From a virus: DNA of 48,584 bases. The position numbers were made by a program, and so were the translations under genes. Where the stretch lies: the IMG/VR virus record IMGVR_UViG_3300047551_001195, positions 1 through 48,584 of that record. The stretch is one strand, 5' to 3'. Below the pieces are notes generated by a model, which saw only the letters and a program-made list of their open reading frames with translations, was not told where the DNA came from and did not search any database. Each line of letters begins with the position of its first letter. Position 1 is the first letter of the stretch. This document shows positions 24,507 to 32,688 of the stretch, piece by piece.

Positions 24507-27037
24507 ACGAACAAGTCCTCAAGGCTCGCCGTATCCACCAGTTTCCACCCAATGATGTCCGTAATGGCCGACAGGGGTTCGGCGAAGGACTTCTCAAACT
24601 GAAGGTCATAATCAATGAAGCCCTCAAGTCCGAACTCGGGAGGCAGGGTGTTAGGGAACGATATAACCTTGTCCTGTATGGGGTTGGGTGAGCGAAGGTA
24701 AACGAACTTTATCTTCTCGGAGTCACGCACGGGTTGGTACTTGCGTAGGAGTTTCTTCTTGGCAATCCAATGGTTATACAGGAGCGACCCCTTGACGGCG
24801 ATGGGCGTGGCCTTCTTGTAGATGGAACTTCGGTCGGCGTACTCCTCCAGACCATTACAGGAGCGGGGGAACGCCACCTTCTCTACAGGAAGCGTCTTGA
24901 ACTCCTCCAAGAACTTGCTGACAAAGGACTGGAGCCGCCCCTCGTCCCCCGTCATGACGATGGAGATGGCTTCCTTGAGCCTCTCACGGACGATGGAGGG
25001 CGTGGAGGAGCGGGTGGTCTCAATACCCATGATTTTCAACTCGGGCGATTCCATGTAAACATTATCCTCACCCAGAGCGACCGACAGCATATATCGTTTC
25101 TTGGCCGTCCAGATGCCCTTCAGAGCGATTGCTTCACGCTTCATGGACATTCGGTTGGCATAGGCGTTCATGCGCTTGGAGAGGTCATCATACCGCTTGT
25201 TGATGAACGGGATGAGAGCCTCGTGGCAGAACTTGTCAAGGAAGTCCGTGGTCTTCTTTCGGTCCTTGTTCGGGATGACCTTATTCACAAGGTCGGACAG
25301 GCGGAGGTATACGGAGTCGGTGTCCGAAGCGATGACATAATCCGCACCCTCCGTACCACAAGCCTTGTTCAGGTACTCGTTCAGGTACTTCTCAATCCAC
25401 CGAATAGACAACTGACCCGATGTCGTGATGGCCTCGGCCATGTTCAGGTTGTAGTAGCGGAAGTACTCGTTGCCCAACGCACCGTAGGCGGAGTTCAACT
25501 GAACCTTACGAACCAACTGGAAGTTCCCGTACTTGGAGATTTCCTTCTTGAGTTCGGCCTTCTTGTCGGGCAGGACATCCTCGCCAAGGTTCTTGAGCAT
25601 ACTCTTGGCGGCGAGCATCTTCTTCTTGAACTCCTTACGCTCGGCATACATCTTGTCCATGAGTTCGGGGAGGAATCCACGGATGTCCCTGCGATAGGTC
25701 GTGCCGTTGGCGGCGACACACAGGTCGTCCGCTTTCTTCTGCGATAAGAAACCCTCAAGCGTGGCTGACTTGCCCCTGTCAATCAGTTCATCCACGGTCA
25801 CGGAAGGAAGACGATTGGAGACGAGAGTTTCGGGACTGATGTTGTACTGAAGTATAAGGTGGGGATAGAGGCTGTCCAAGTCAAATGAGGCGACCCACTC
25901 GTGCTGACCCACCTGCGGGTCTTTGACATACGCCCCCACGAACTGCTCGTCCTTGGTCTCGCTCTTGCGGGGAGGAATGACCACATGACGGCGACGAAGT
26001 TCGTTGTAGACGATGACATCCCACATACGCACCTGCGTGAACACATCGCCGAAGTTACACTTGGCTGAGTAGGCCAGACCCAGAGCCAGTTCAATCAGTC
26101 GGAGTTTGCTCTCCAACTCCACCACGATGTCCACATCCCGAACATTGTACTCCATGAACTTCTGAAAGTTCTTGCGGTAGAAGTCGGTGATTGTGCCGTA
26201 GTCCTCATAGGAAACCTTGCCCTCGCCCAGTTCCACCGAGGCGATGTACTCCAACTTGTAGGACTCACGCTTGGTGAAGGTGAACTTGTCGTAGAGGTCA
26301 TAGTAGTCGAGCGTAGTGATGCCGTCAAACTCAAAGAACGGCTTCTTGCGTCCACCCACATAGACTTCACGGGGACGAACCCTGCCCCATGGGGACATCT
26401 TGTTCGCTTCCTTCTCACCCAACACGGAGGCGATTCGGTTGTGCAGATAAGGAAGGTCAAAGAAGCGGACATTCCACCCCGTGATGATGTCGGTGTCGCA
26501 CTCCTTCCAATGGTCAACAAAGTCGGCAAGGAGTTTGGTCTCATCGTCGTAGCACTTGCAGGTCACGCCCTTGATGTCAAACTCACCAAGCCCGAAGACG
26601 GTCGTGCCGCCGTTGGACATCCTGACGGTGATGCCGTTGACCCTCTCGGTGGGCGTGTCGGGAGATGCGAATCCGTTCTCGCTCTCCACTTCAATATCAA
26701 GGTACATGATGCGGACGAGCGAGGGGTCGTAATCCATCTCGCCTTCGTAGGTCTTGGCGATGAACTGGTAACACGGGTCAATGTCGCCGTAGACCGTGAA
26801 GCCGTCCACGGACTTGTATTGCTCTATGAACTTGCCCGCTTCATAGCCGCTCTCAAAGTCAACCTCGTCCACCACCTTGCCGTCAATGGTTCTCCACGGC
26901 GAGTCGGTCTTTCGCTTGGTGGGGACATATAGGCAGGGACGAAACGGAGTCGCTTCGTGGATGCGAGTCCCGTCCTTGTTCCAACCACGGTGAAGCAACT
27001 TGGCCCCACGCCCGCACACGCTCGTGTAGAAACTCAT
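24503..27037 (-). CDS. 43: Family B DNA polymerase gp43
   Basis: 844 residues from the ATG at 27037 (T4 gp43: 898). The exonuclease motifs are YLDIEVESENG (Exo I, ~113), NVRFFDLPYLHNR (Exo II, ~190) and EYNVRDVD (Exo III, ~297). The polymerase motifs are SFDLDSLYPHLI (A, ~384), RKVQLNSAYG (B, ~510) and ASDTDSVYL (C, ~570). All catalytic acidic residues are present. The C-terminus (LVDTASLEDLFV) ends in the hydrophobic clamp-binding type tail. GAGGAG lies 6 nt upstream of the ATG, which overlaps the GroES-like stop (TGATG). This is the replicative polymerase working with gp45/44/62. Confidence 0.97.
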   Translation of the reverse strand: MSFYTSVCGRGAKLLHRGWNKDGTRIHEATPFRPCLYVPTKRKTDSPWRTIDGKVVDEVDFESGYEAGKFIEQYKSVDGFTVYGDIDPCYQFIAKTYEGEMDYDPSLVRIMYLDIEVESENGFASPDTPTERVNGITVRMSNGGTTVFGLGEFDIKGVTCKCYDDETKLLADFVDHWKECDTDIITGWNVRFFDLPYLHNRIASVLGEKEANKMSPWGRVRPREVYVGGRKKPFFEFDGITTLDYYDLYDKFTFTKRESYKLEYIASVELGEGKVSYEDYGTITDFYRKNFQKFMEYNVRDVDIVVELESKLRLIELALGLAYSAKCNFGDVFTQVRMWDVIVYNELRRRHVVIPPRKSETKDEQFVGAYVKDPQVGQHEWVASFDLDSLYPHLILQYNISPETLVSNRLPSVTVDELIDRGKSATLEGFLSQKKADDLCVAANGTTYRRDIRGFLPELMDKMYAERKEFKKKMLAAKSMLKNLGEDVLPDKKAELKKEISKYGNFQLVRKVQLNSAYGALGNEYFRYYNLNMAEAITTSGQLSIRWIEKYLNEYLNKACGTEGADYVIASDTDSVYLRLSDLVNKVIPNKDRKKTTDFLDKFCHEALIPFINKRYDDLSKRMNAYANRMSMKREAIALKGIWTAKKRYMLSVALGEDNVYMESPELKIMGIETTRSSTPSIVRERLKEAISIVMTGDEGRLQSFVSKFLEEFKTLPVEKVAFPRSCNGLEEYADRSSIYKKATPIAVKGSLLYNHWIAKKKLLRKYQPVRDSEKIKFVYLRSPNPIQDKVISFPNTLPPEFGLEGFIDYDLQFEKSFAEPLSAITDIIGWKLVDTASLEDLFV

Positions 27038-27312
27038 CAATTCTCCTCTCGGTCAACAGCGACAATCCAGTCCTGATGAATGAGGTCATAACTTTCGTAG
27101 CCGTGCCCGTGACCCTTGGTGATGTCCCAGAGAACCTTATCGCCCACCTGAATGTCCTCGGTGAGTTCTCCGCCGACCATCTTCACCGTACTCCACATAT
27201 ACTTACTCTTAAGTTTCTCGGTGTAGATGATGCCCTGCTCGGTTGTCTTCTCCTTGCCAAGGCCCTCAGTCTGAACGGCAATCCACTTCTTAATAGGTTT
27301 CATCTTCTTCAT
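27037..27312 (-). CDS. GroES-like co-chaperonin
   Basis: 91 residues, close to GroES size (~97). MKPIKKWIAVQTEGLG, EQGIIYTEKL, MVGGELTEDIQVGDKVLWDI and HQDWIVAVD follow the Cpn10 beta-barrel in order; the stretch around residues 20-37 corresponds to the mobile loop that contacts GroEL. T4 uses gp31 in this role for capsid-protein folding; this protein looks more like plain GroES in length. It lies between the ABC/GNAT gene and gp43 with 1- to 4-nt overlaps. Confidence 0.75.
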   Translation of the reverse strand: MKKMKPIKKWIAVQTEGLGKEKTTEQGIIYTEKLKSKYMWSTVKMVGGELTEDIQVGDKVLWDITKGHGHGYESYDLIHQDWIVAVDREEN

Positions 27313-28409
27313 AACGATACTCCTTCTCCAATATATTCATGCGAGTAACACACCCGCATAGCGTGTCGTGTAAGATTTTCATTCTTGCCCATGCCAGGTC
27401 TGGCCTTGGGACTGGGTTGCCCTTCAATCAAATAATCCTTACGGCTGATACCGTTCTTGCTCGTAGCCTTCCACAAAGGCGACCGATTCCGATACTCGCC
27501 CATGCGTGGGTGCGAGGTCTTGCTGAAGTAGCGACAGCCTTGGCTTAGGAACATCTCGCCCACGGTGTCGCTGATGCGAACCCCGATGCCCAAACCTTGG
27601 AACTCTGGAAGCACCACGGTTCGGTGTTCTCTCCATGCGTTCCTCACGGTTCCGCTTGGAAAGGCAATGGCTGATGAGAATCCGACAGGGATTCCTTTCC
27701 ATGTTGTAATCCAACATCTCGCACCACGATTGATGTCGTAGTTGAGATAGTGGTGGTGGCGGAACATTGACCACGCTTGCACTCCACAAGGAACCGTTTC
27801 CAAGACGATTTCTGGCCGTCGAAGTGACCCCCTTCCAACGAGCGTGTTGGTGTTGGTGTCAAAGACCCAATCGGGTCGGAGCCAGTCAATGATGTCGTAG
27901 TGGCACGAAGCGAACACAAGATTGCGTAGCCCCTTGGCATCCACATAGCGACGAAGGGCATTGGAACAGGATGCCGCCACATTACGGTCAACCACAGAGG
28001 TGAACTCATCAAACACGGCCCCGTCACGGAGGCGACGAGCCATGTCCGCACGGAACTTCTCGCCCGTGCTGAGGACGGAATACGGACGCATCCATGACGG
28101 AATGGAGTTGAAGCCCACGGCCCCGAGGCGGTCACGAGCATCGTCGGCTGAGGCGAAGTGAGAGCATACGGCCTTGTTGTCCTGCCACTCCACGGAGTCC
28201 TCCTTGCCGAACCTGCGTAGGAGGGTGGACTTGCCCGAACCCGATGGGCCTACGATGAGACCGATGGAGAACGATTGGGGAACGGCCCCCATGTCGGGAG
28301 CCGTGAACACGCTCTTGCCCGTGAAGGTGTAGTCAAACATGGAAGACACCGCTTTCACGATGTCATCCACCTCAACATGACACGAAAACTCTTCTGGTTG
28401 CTCAAACAT
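27309..28409 (-). CDS. ABC-type ATPase fused to a GNAT acetyltransferase (COG2401-like)
   Basis: 366 residues. The N-terminal half is an ABC ATPase: Walker A GPSGSGKST (54-62), signature LSTGEKFRADMARRL (113-127) and Walker B VFDEFTSVVDR (132-142), with the switch His in ASCHYDIIDW. The C-terminal half has a GNAT core with the acetyl-CoA loop PEFQGLGIGVRIS (268-280). There are no membrane segments, so it is a soluble ABC protein and not a transporter. Such fusions occur in archaea and phages and have no settled role. It is co-translated with the lysozyme-like and GroES-like genes. Confidence 0.8.
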   Translation of the reverse strand: MFEQPEEFSCHVEVDDIVKAVSSMFDYTFTGKSVFTAPDMGAVPQSFSIGLIVGPSGSGKSTLLRRFGKEDSVEWQDNKAVCSHFASADDARDRLGAVGFNSIPSWMRPYSVLSTGEKFRADMARRLRDGAVFDEFTSVVDRNVAASCSNALRRYVDAKGLRNLVFASCHYDIIDWLRPDWVFDTNTNTLVGRGSLRRPEIVLETVPCGVQAWSMFRHHHYLNYDINRGARCWITTWKGIPVGFSSAIAFPSGTVRNAWREHRTVVLPEFQGLGIGVRISDTVGEMFLSQGCRYFSKTSHPRMGEYRNRSPLWKATSKNGISRKDYLIEGQPSPKARPGMGKNENLTRHAMRVCYSHEYIGEGVSL

Positions 28410-28833
28410 TCTTCAACCTCTTCTCAACCTTTTTCCAGTAGGCCGTGGTGTTGTTCCAAGCCTTCGTTCCCTTACGCTTGAGAATGTTGCCCGACCCGTT
28501 GTGGATTCGGGCGAGTTGCTCCTGAGTCGCACCCTTCGGAGCATAGCGGGTCATGTAGGCAATGACCACCCGCCGTGCATAGTCACGGTCGTAGCAGTCC
28601 TCATAGGAGCCACCGAGAGACTTGTCAAAGTCGGTAGCGTCCTTCCAGTAAGCCCAATGGATTTGGAAGGCTCCGATGGCCTTGCCCGAGTCGCCCACCG
28701 CATTGTCATCGCCGTTGCTCTCTACCATTCGGATGGCCTCAAGCATCTCGTCGGTGAGTGCTTCAGGCCGTTGCTTCTGACCATAGGCGTTGAAGGCTAA
28801 GAGAAGAGAGGCGAGGACGGCGATGAACTTCAT
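28402..28833 (-). CDS. Secreted i-type (destabilase-like) lysozyme
   Basis: 143 residues. MKFIAVLASLLLAFNAYGQ is a signal peptide with an A-x-G cut site. The mature part has LEAIRMVESNGDDNA (catalytic Glu ~38), GDSGKAIGAFQIHWAYW and CYDRDYARRVVIAYMTRYA, then LARIHNGSGN, the invertebrate-type lysozyme/destabilase pattern. It should cleave peptidoglycan after Sec export, unlike T4 gpE, which needs a holin. The ribosome site is AAGGAG. The start is tied to the stop of the MazG/Nmad-like gene (TAATG). Confidence 0.7.
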   Translation of the reverse strand: MKFIAVLASLLLAFNAYGQKQRPEALTDEMLEAIRMVESNGDDNAVGDSGKAIGAFQIHWAYWKDATDFDKSLGGSYEDCYDRDYARRVVIAYMTRYAPKGATQEQLARIHNGSGNILKRKGTKAWNNTTAYWKKVEKRLKNV

Positions 28834-29156
28834 TACTGGTTCTCCTTCTTGCTCTGGACATAGGACTGGAACAGGATGGCGTAGTTGATGATGTCAACGA
28901 TGGTGTCCTCAAGGGACTCGTCCTTGACCTCAAACACTCCCGCATCCACGAACGAGGACAGACGGCTCATCTTGTCCGTCATGCGGACGAGGAAGCCTTG
29001 CTCGGTGGAGCAGATGCCCATGGCTTCACAGCGAGTGAAGTTGGCGAACGGTTCGTTGCCCTTGCGACCTGCGTAGTCGGCGTTCTTCCGTTTCATGAGT
29101 TCACGGGCTTTGGAGCAGAGGGCTTCATGATTCTTGAGTAGTTCTGTGCGATCCAT
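28833..29156 (-). CDS. DUF1599/Nmad1-like (MazG-type) nucleotide enzyme
   Basis: 107 residues. KNADYAGRKGNEPFANF, GFLVRMTDKMSRLSSFV and DESLEDTIVDIINYAILF match the 'nucleotide modification associated domain 1' / DUF1599 family, an all-alpha NTP pyrophosphohydrolase-like fold in which the E-D..D/N cluster binds metal. Probable role: trimming unwanted or modified nucleotides during phage replication. Its own sigma-70-like promoter lies upstream, and it heads the unit lysozyme - ABC/GNAT - GroES - gp43. Confidence 0.75.
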   Translation of the reverse strand: MDRTELLKNHEALCSKARELMKRKNADYAGRKGNEPFANFTRCEAMGICSTEQGFLVRMTDKMSRLSSFVDAGVFEVKDESLEDTIVDIINYAILFQSYVQSKKENQ

Positions 29157-29194
29157 ACATTCCTTTCATCGGCAAAGAGACAGACTTACTTTAG

Positions 29195-29223
29195 AGTTTA
29201 GGCTCAAAAGTTTCCAATGTCAA
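29195..29223 (-). promoter_or_regulatory. Sigma-70-like promoter upstream of the Nmad-like/gp43 unit
   Basis: TTGACA, 17-nt spacer, TAAACT, with an AAAGGA leader before the ATG at 29156. Confidence 0.65.
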
Positions 29224-29238
29224 GGTTATAGGGTTGAA

Positions 29239-29775
29239 TTATTGCTTCCCCGTGGAGCCAAACCCACCGACTCGGTTCGCCTTCTGTTGGGGTTTGACGG
29301 TCGGAGTGAACATAGCCCTAACGACTGGAACCATCTCGCCTTGGCAGATGCGGTCACCGTGGTTGATACGGATAGGGATGTCGCTGTCATTACGGACGGC
29401 TACGAACACTTGGTCGGTATAGTCCGAGTCAATGACCCCCTCACCGTTGGCAAGCGTCAGACCCGCCTTCACAGCCAACCCTGACCGCATATGGAGGCGC
29501 ATCGACCAACCGTCAGGGATGTCGAAGATGAGGTGGGTGGGGATAAGAACCCTATCCCCTGATGGAACAAGAATATGGATTGGATCGTCATCCGTTTCGC
29601 TTACGGCAGGCAGGATGCTTTCTACGCTTCTTCGGCTATAAGACACGGCCTTGCGCTGACCTGGCGGGAAGCACGCTCGTAAGTCAAAGCAGGCTGACCC
29701 GTTCGTAGCGTACATCGGGGCGAATGCGTCTGGATGCAGTTTGTATACACCGACACGAATATCACGCAGTTCCAT
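29239..29775 (-). CDS. dut: dUTP diphosphatase (trimeric dUTPase)
   Basis: 178 residues from the ATG at 29775, chosen because AAAAGGAG lies 5 nt upstream; an in-frame ATG at 29805 has no ribosome site but sits 8 nt after the -10. The motifs are GSACFDLRA (1), MRSGLAVKAG (2), GVIDSDYTDQ (3, catalytic Asp), RINHGDRICQGEMVPV (4) and GGFGSTGKQ (5). All five are present, with an insertion between motifs 1 and 2. It hydrolyses dUTP to dUMP for thymidylate supply and to keep uracil out of DNA. Confidence 0.93.
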   Translation of the reverse strand: MELRDIRVGVYKLHPDAFAPMYATNGSACFDLRACFPPGQRKAVSYSRRSVESILPAVSETDDDPIHILVPSGDRVLIPTHLIFDIPDGWSMRLHMRSGLAVKAGLTLANGEGVIDSDYTDQVFVAVRNDSDIPIRINHGDRICQGEMVPVVRAMFTPTVKPQQKANRVGGFGSTGKQ

Positions 29776-29813
29776 CGTTGCTCCTTTTGTTGCAGTGTTG
29801 CTCATGTGGCAAC

Positions 29814-29841
29814 ATCATACCACATCAGGCTTCGGTGTCAA
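29814..29841 (-). promoter_or_regulatory. Sigma-70-like promoter for dUTPase
   Basis: TTGACA, 16-nt spacer, TATGAT. It overlaps the 3' end of regA. Confidence 0.6.
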
Positions 29842-30241
29842 CTGGTTTTTGCTTGGAACCTATCGTGTACTTGGGGATGAGTTGCCAATCCTTCTTTTCG
29901 GAATAGGGAAGGATTTTCATATGGTTGATTGGGCACAAGGGTTCGGTCGTGGCCGTCTTGTTCACAATCTTTACCAGACCCCACTCCTCCAACAGGTTGG
30001 CGATGGTGTTACGGCGGGCCTTGTCCGTGTCAGGGAACGACGAGGACAGGCCGTCAAGGGCGAAGAGTTCCTTAAAGTGAACGATATAGTACTTGCCCTT
30101 CTTGTGAAGGATGTGGCAGGACTGATAAAGTTTCTTTTCGGTTCTGGAGGACACCCCGATACGAGTCAGGGTCTCACGGACTTTCAGGAAATCTTGAGGG
30201 TCATTAAGCGTCACCTCAACAAATGATTCAACAAGAGACAT
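29825..30241 (-). CDS. regA: RegA translational repressor
   Basis: 138 residues from the ATG at 30241 (T4 RegA: 122), with GGGAG 7 nt upstream. FVEVTLNDPQDFLKVRETLT, LYQSCHILHKKGKYYIVHF and WQLIPKYTIGSK match T4 RegA nearly position for position (T4: DFLKVKETLTRMG, LYQSCHILQKKG, WKLVPKYTIGN). It binds the start regions of early phage mRNAs and blocks ribosome loading. The longer frame upstream has unrelated residues and no ribosome site. It keeps the T4 order 45-44-62-regA. Confidence 0.95.
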   Translation of the reverse strand: MSLVESFVEVTLNDPQDFLKVRETLTRIGVSSRTEKKLYQSCHILHKKGKYYIVHFKELFALDGLSSSFPDTDKARRNTIANLLEEWGLVKIVNKTATTEPLCPINHMKILPYSEKKDWQLIPKYTIGSKQKPVDTEA

Positions 30242-30273
30242 AGCATACTCCCATCCATGTAATGAACAGGAAG

Positions 30274-30280
30274 TATTTAG
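30274..30280 (-). promoter_or_regulatory. Late-type element (CTAAATA) before regA
   Basis: CTAAATA 32 nt before the regA ATG in the 46-nt gap after gp62. It could add late transcription; it is the least certain of the set. Confidence 0.3.
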
Positions 30281-30287
30281 AGTTTTT

Positions 30288-30695
30288 CTATCCTCCGTAC
30301 CCCTTCCGAAGGGCCTCAATGTCCTCCTTGGAGAGCATGGAGAGGTACTCGGCGGCTCGGCGGGAACTGACCTCATAGACCTGAGCGATGAGGGGGATGA
30401 GTTCGTCCTCCTCCCGCTTCATCCACTTGTCGTACCGCTTACGCTGACGGACGGCATGGAAGAGGTAGTCATACTGGAGTTTCTTGTCCAGATTCCAGTT
30501 CTGGTTCATGGCGTTGGCGTACAGCACGGCATCAGGGGAGAAAGACATGGCACGATTGACCATGTAAGCATTGTAATCCTTCTCGGTCTCGGGCTGAACC
30601 TTCATGAGGTTCTCGCTCTTCTCGTTGATGCTCTTGGTGAAGTCAAACGGCGTGAGACGCTTATTACTCTTGGTCTGTGGGGATGTCGATGTCAT
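30288..30695 (-). CDS. 62: Clamp loader small subunit gp62
   Basis: 135 residues (T4 gp62: 187). EKDYNAYMVNRAMSFSPDAV, ANAMNQNWNLDKKLQYDYLF and RQRKRYDKWMK align with T4 gp62 (QKDYSKFMVENALS, FNYLMAAVPRGKRYGKW). The PFDFTKSINEK lead-in is common in marine T4-type gp62. It forms the 4:1 loader with gp44 that opens gp45. The protein is shorter than T4's at the C-terminus. It overlaps the upstream 241-residue gene by 32 nt. Confidence 0.9.
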   Translation of the reverse strand: MTSTSPQTKSNKRLTPFDFTKSINEKSENLMKVQPETEKDYNAYMVNRAMSFSPDAVLYANAMNQNWNLDKKLQYDYLFHAVRQRKRYDKWMKREEDELIPLIAQVYEVSSRRAAEYLSMLSKEDIEALRKGYGG

Positions 30696-31389
30696 AGATG
30701 TTGATACCTTCGGGTGAGGTCAGGTCAATGATGAGGCGCATCGGTATGTAGACCCATGCGCTCTTGTTCACATCGTAGAACGAGTGAAGCACGAATCGGT
30801 CGTAGTTGCTCTTGCCATGGTAGCGAGTGATGAGCGGGCCTTCAATGTACTGAGGCGTGAAGATGAACTCTCGGTGGCTGATGCGAGTCTCCACGATTTC
30901 ACCGTTAAGGTTTTCGTACTTGATACGCAGGCAGTAGGGGTAGATTCGCTCAAGCAGGCGGTTCATCCACGAGGCGAGCATCAGGTCGCCGATGCCAGTC
31001 TGGTCCATGTAGGTGGTGAACATCCCGTCACGCTCGGTGAAGGAAGCCTTAATGGAGAAGTAGTCGGTGCGCTTGGACAGGAAGTGACGGCGGGCGGCCT
31101 CGGCCTCCTCGGAGAACTTTTCAAAGTTGTACTTCTTGTTGAGACGCTTGGAGACCTTGACCACCTTGGCCATGTCCTCGTCGGACAGGGTGTTGGTCAC
31201 ATTCATTATCTTGTCAAAGTGAGAACCCTCGGTCATGTCGGCGGCATAGAGGGCTTCCATCTCGTCATGGGCCTTCTTGTTGATGGTCTTGACGGACTTC
31301 TTGAACTCGCTTACGAAGCCGTCAATGTCATACTTCTTGAATATGTCATCTATGGCCTGAGATAGGTCTTTGAGGCTCTTGTCTTCCAT
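30664..31389 (-). CDS. Unknown protein inserted between gp44 and gp62
   Basis: 241 residues, soluble. The N-terminal ~90 residues are charged helix (DLSQAIDDIFKKYDIDGF and on); the C-terminal ~120 are beta-rich (RIKYENLNGEIVETR, KSAWVYIPMRLIIDLTS). No family was recognised. In T4, genes 44 and 62 are adjacent, so this gene interrupts a normally tight pair. Its 3' end overlaps gp62 by 32 nt and a late-type element plus TAGGAG precede it. A replication or virion role cannot be decided. Confidence 0.6.
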   Translation of the reverse strand: MEDKSLKDLSQAIDDIFKKYDIDGFVSEFKKSVKTINKKAHDEMEALYAADMTEGSHFDKIMNVTNTLSDEDMAKVVKVSKRLNKKYNFEKFSEEAEAARRHFLSKRTDYFSIKASFTERDGMFTTYMDQTGIGDLMLASWMNRLLERIYPYCLRIKYENLNGEIVETRISHREFIFTPQYIEGPLITRYHGKSNYDRFVLHSFYDVNKSAWVYIPMRLIIDLTSPEGINIYDIDIPTDQE

Positions 31390-31410
31390 AGCCGTTCTCC
31401 TACCGTACTC

Positions 31411-31417
31411 TATTTAG
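31411..31417 (-). promoter_or_regulatory. Late-type promoter element (CTAAATA)
   Basis: CTAAATA overlapping the gp44 stop (ACC TAA ATA), 21 nt before the ATG at 31389, with TAGGAG between. Confidence 0.45.
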
Positions 31418-32361
31418 GTTCTGAAGGTGCAGTCTGAGGCCAAAGTGACGCAACAGGCCGTAAGGTTGATTTCGTGGTCGGCCACGAACGCCGCCTTGTA
31501 CTGATAGTCGGCAAGGATGAGGACGGCTTGGGGGATGGAGTCGGGGGTCAGGTGTTCCTGAAGCCCGTCATACATGGAGCGGAACAGGTGGGTCATGTCC
31601 TTGTCGGAGTTGTCCACCACCCATCGGCGTATCTCGTTGAAGTTCTTGCCCTTGAGAGCCTTGATGAGTGCCGCAATCGCCGCATCGCCAGAGGCCACAA
31701 GGACACCCGCATCAATCTTGCCGTTGACTGAGTAGCGTTGGAGTTGGTTGATGGTCTTGCGGAAGTCAGGGAAGTTGTGGTTGATGAGTTCGGCCACAAC
31801 CTTATCGGAGTACTCCACGCCCTCGGTCTTGAGTATCTCACGCACACGGGTGAGGAACTTGGCCGCCACCTGAGGTCGCTCCTTGGGGACGATGCGAAAG
31901 TCAATGAGAGTGCATCGGCTGTGGAGCGGTTCAATGATTCGGTTCTTGAAGTTGCAGGTCAGGAAGAACCGACAGTTGGCGGAGAACTCCTCAATGAACC
32001 CACGGAGAGCGGGCTGAGTGGAGGAGGGGTTGAGGTAGTCGGCCTCGTCAAGGATGACCACCTTGAGACCGCCGCTGAGAGACACGGTGGAGGCGAAGTT
32101 GCGAATCTTGGTTCGGAGGGTGTCAATGCCGTTCTCCTCCGAAGCGTTGATGAACAGCATATCAAGACCCAACTGATTACAGAGGGCACGGGCCACGGTG
32201 GTCTTGCCAGACCCCGCCCCACCCGACAGAATCATGTTCGGAATCTGTCCGCTCTCGGCGATGTCGTTGAAGGTCTCCTCCAGACGGGACGGAAGAATAC
32301 ATGAGGCGATGTCTCTGGGTCTCCACTTCTCAACCCAGAGTAAGGATTTCGGGTCAACCAT
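31414..32361 (-). CDS. 44: Clamp loader large subunit gp44 (AAA+)
   Basis: 315 residues (T4 gp44: 319). EKWRPRDIASCILP opens it, Walker A is GGAGSGKT (47-54), Walker B is VVILDEADYLN (101-111), sensor 1 is in FFLTCNFKN and the arginine finger is HSRCTLIDFR (SRC at 148-150). It is the ATPase of the clamp loader. GGGAG precedes the ATG and overlaps the thioredoxin stop. Confidence 0.96.
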   Translation of the reverse strand: MVDPKSLLWVEKWRPRDIASCILPSRLEETFNDIAESGQIPNMILSGGAGSGKTTVARALCNQLGLDMLFINASEENGIDTLRTKIRNFASTVSLSGGLKVVILDEADYLNPSSTQPALRGFIEEFSANCRFFLTCNFKNRIIEPLHSRCTLIDFRIVPKERPQVAAKFLTRVREILKTEGVEYSDKVVAELINHNFPDFRKTINQLQRYSVNGKIDAGVLVASGDAAIAALIKALKGKNFNEIRRWVVDNSDKDMTHLFRSMYDGLQEHLTPDSIPQAVLILADYQYKAAFVADHEINLTACCVTLASDCTFRT

Positions 32362-32362
32362 A

Positions 32363-32686
32363 TCAAACTCCCTTCAGGGCTTCTTCCAACTCTTTGCGAA
32401 TCAGGGCCTCGGGCTTGAAGCCCGTCATCACTTGCTTGCGTTCGCCGTTCACATAGATGAGGAGCGTGGGCAGAGCCTTGACCTCATACTGAAACAGCAT
32501 ACCGACAAGGCCACGCTTGTCCTCCACATTCACCTTGTAGAACTGGACATCCTTCATCTCCTCGGAGAGTCGCTCCAGAATCGGCGTGAGCATACGACAC
32601 GGCGCACACCAATCGGCATAGAAGTCCACCAGATACACGCCCTGCTTGGGGAGCGTGAAGTTATAGTCGTTGATTTCGGTCATCAT
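32363..32686 (-). CDS. Thioredoxin
   Basis: 107 residues, the standard length. The active site is DWCAPCRM (25-32), i.e. C-A-P-C instead of the bacterial C-G-P-C, with the preceding VYLVDFYA strand, the cis-Pro region ALPTLLIYVNG and a C-terminal helix. It is a dithiol reductase, possibly serving phage ribonucleotide reductase or, as with T7, a replication partner. It is wedged between gp45 and gp44. Its ribosome site (GGAGG) is inside the gp45 C-terminal codons. Confidence 0.92.
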   Translation of the reverse strand: MMTEINDYNFTLPKQGVYLVDFYADWCAPCRMLTPILERLSEEMKDVQFYKVNVEDKRGLVGMLFQYEVKALPTLLIYVNGERKQVMTGFKPEALIRKELEEALKGV

Positions 32687-32688
32687 GA

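Noticed and set aside
30242-30376. N-terminal extension of RegA to 30376
   Set aside because: It runs antiparallel to nothing useful, overlaps gp62 codons and has no ribosome site; the T4-like RegA sequence begins at 30241.
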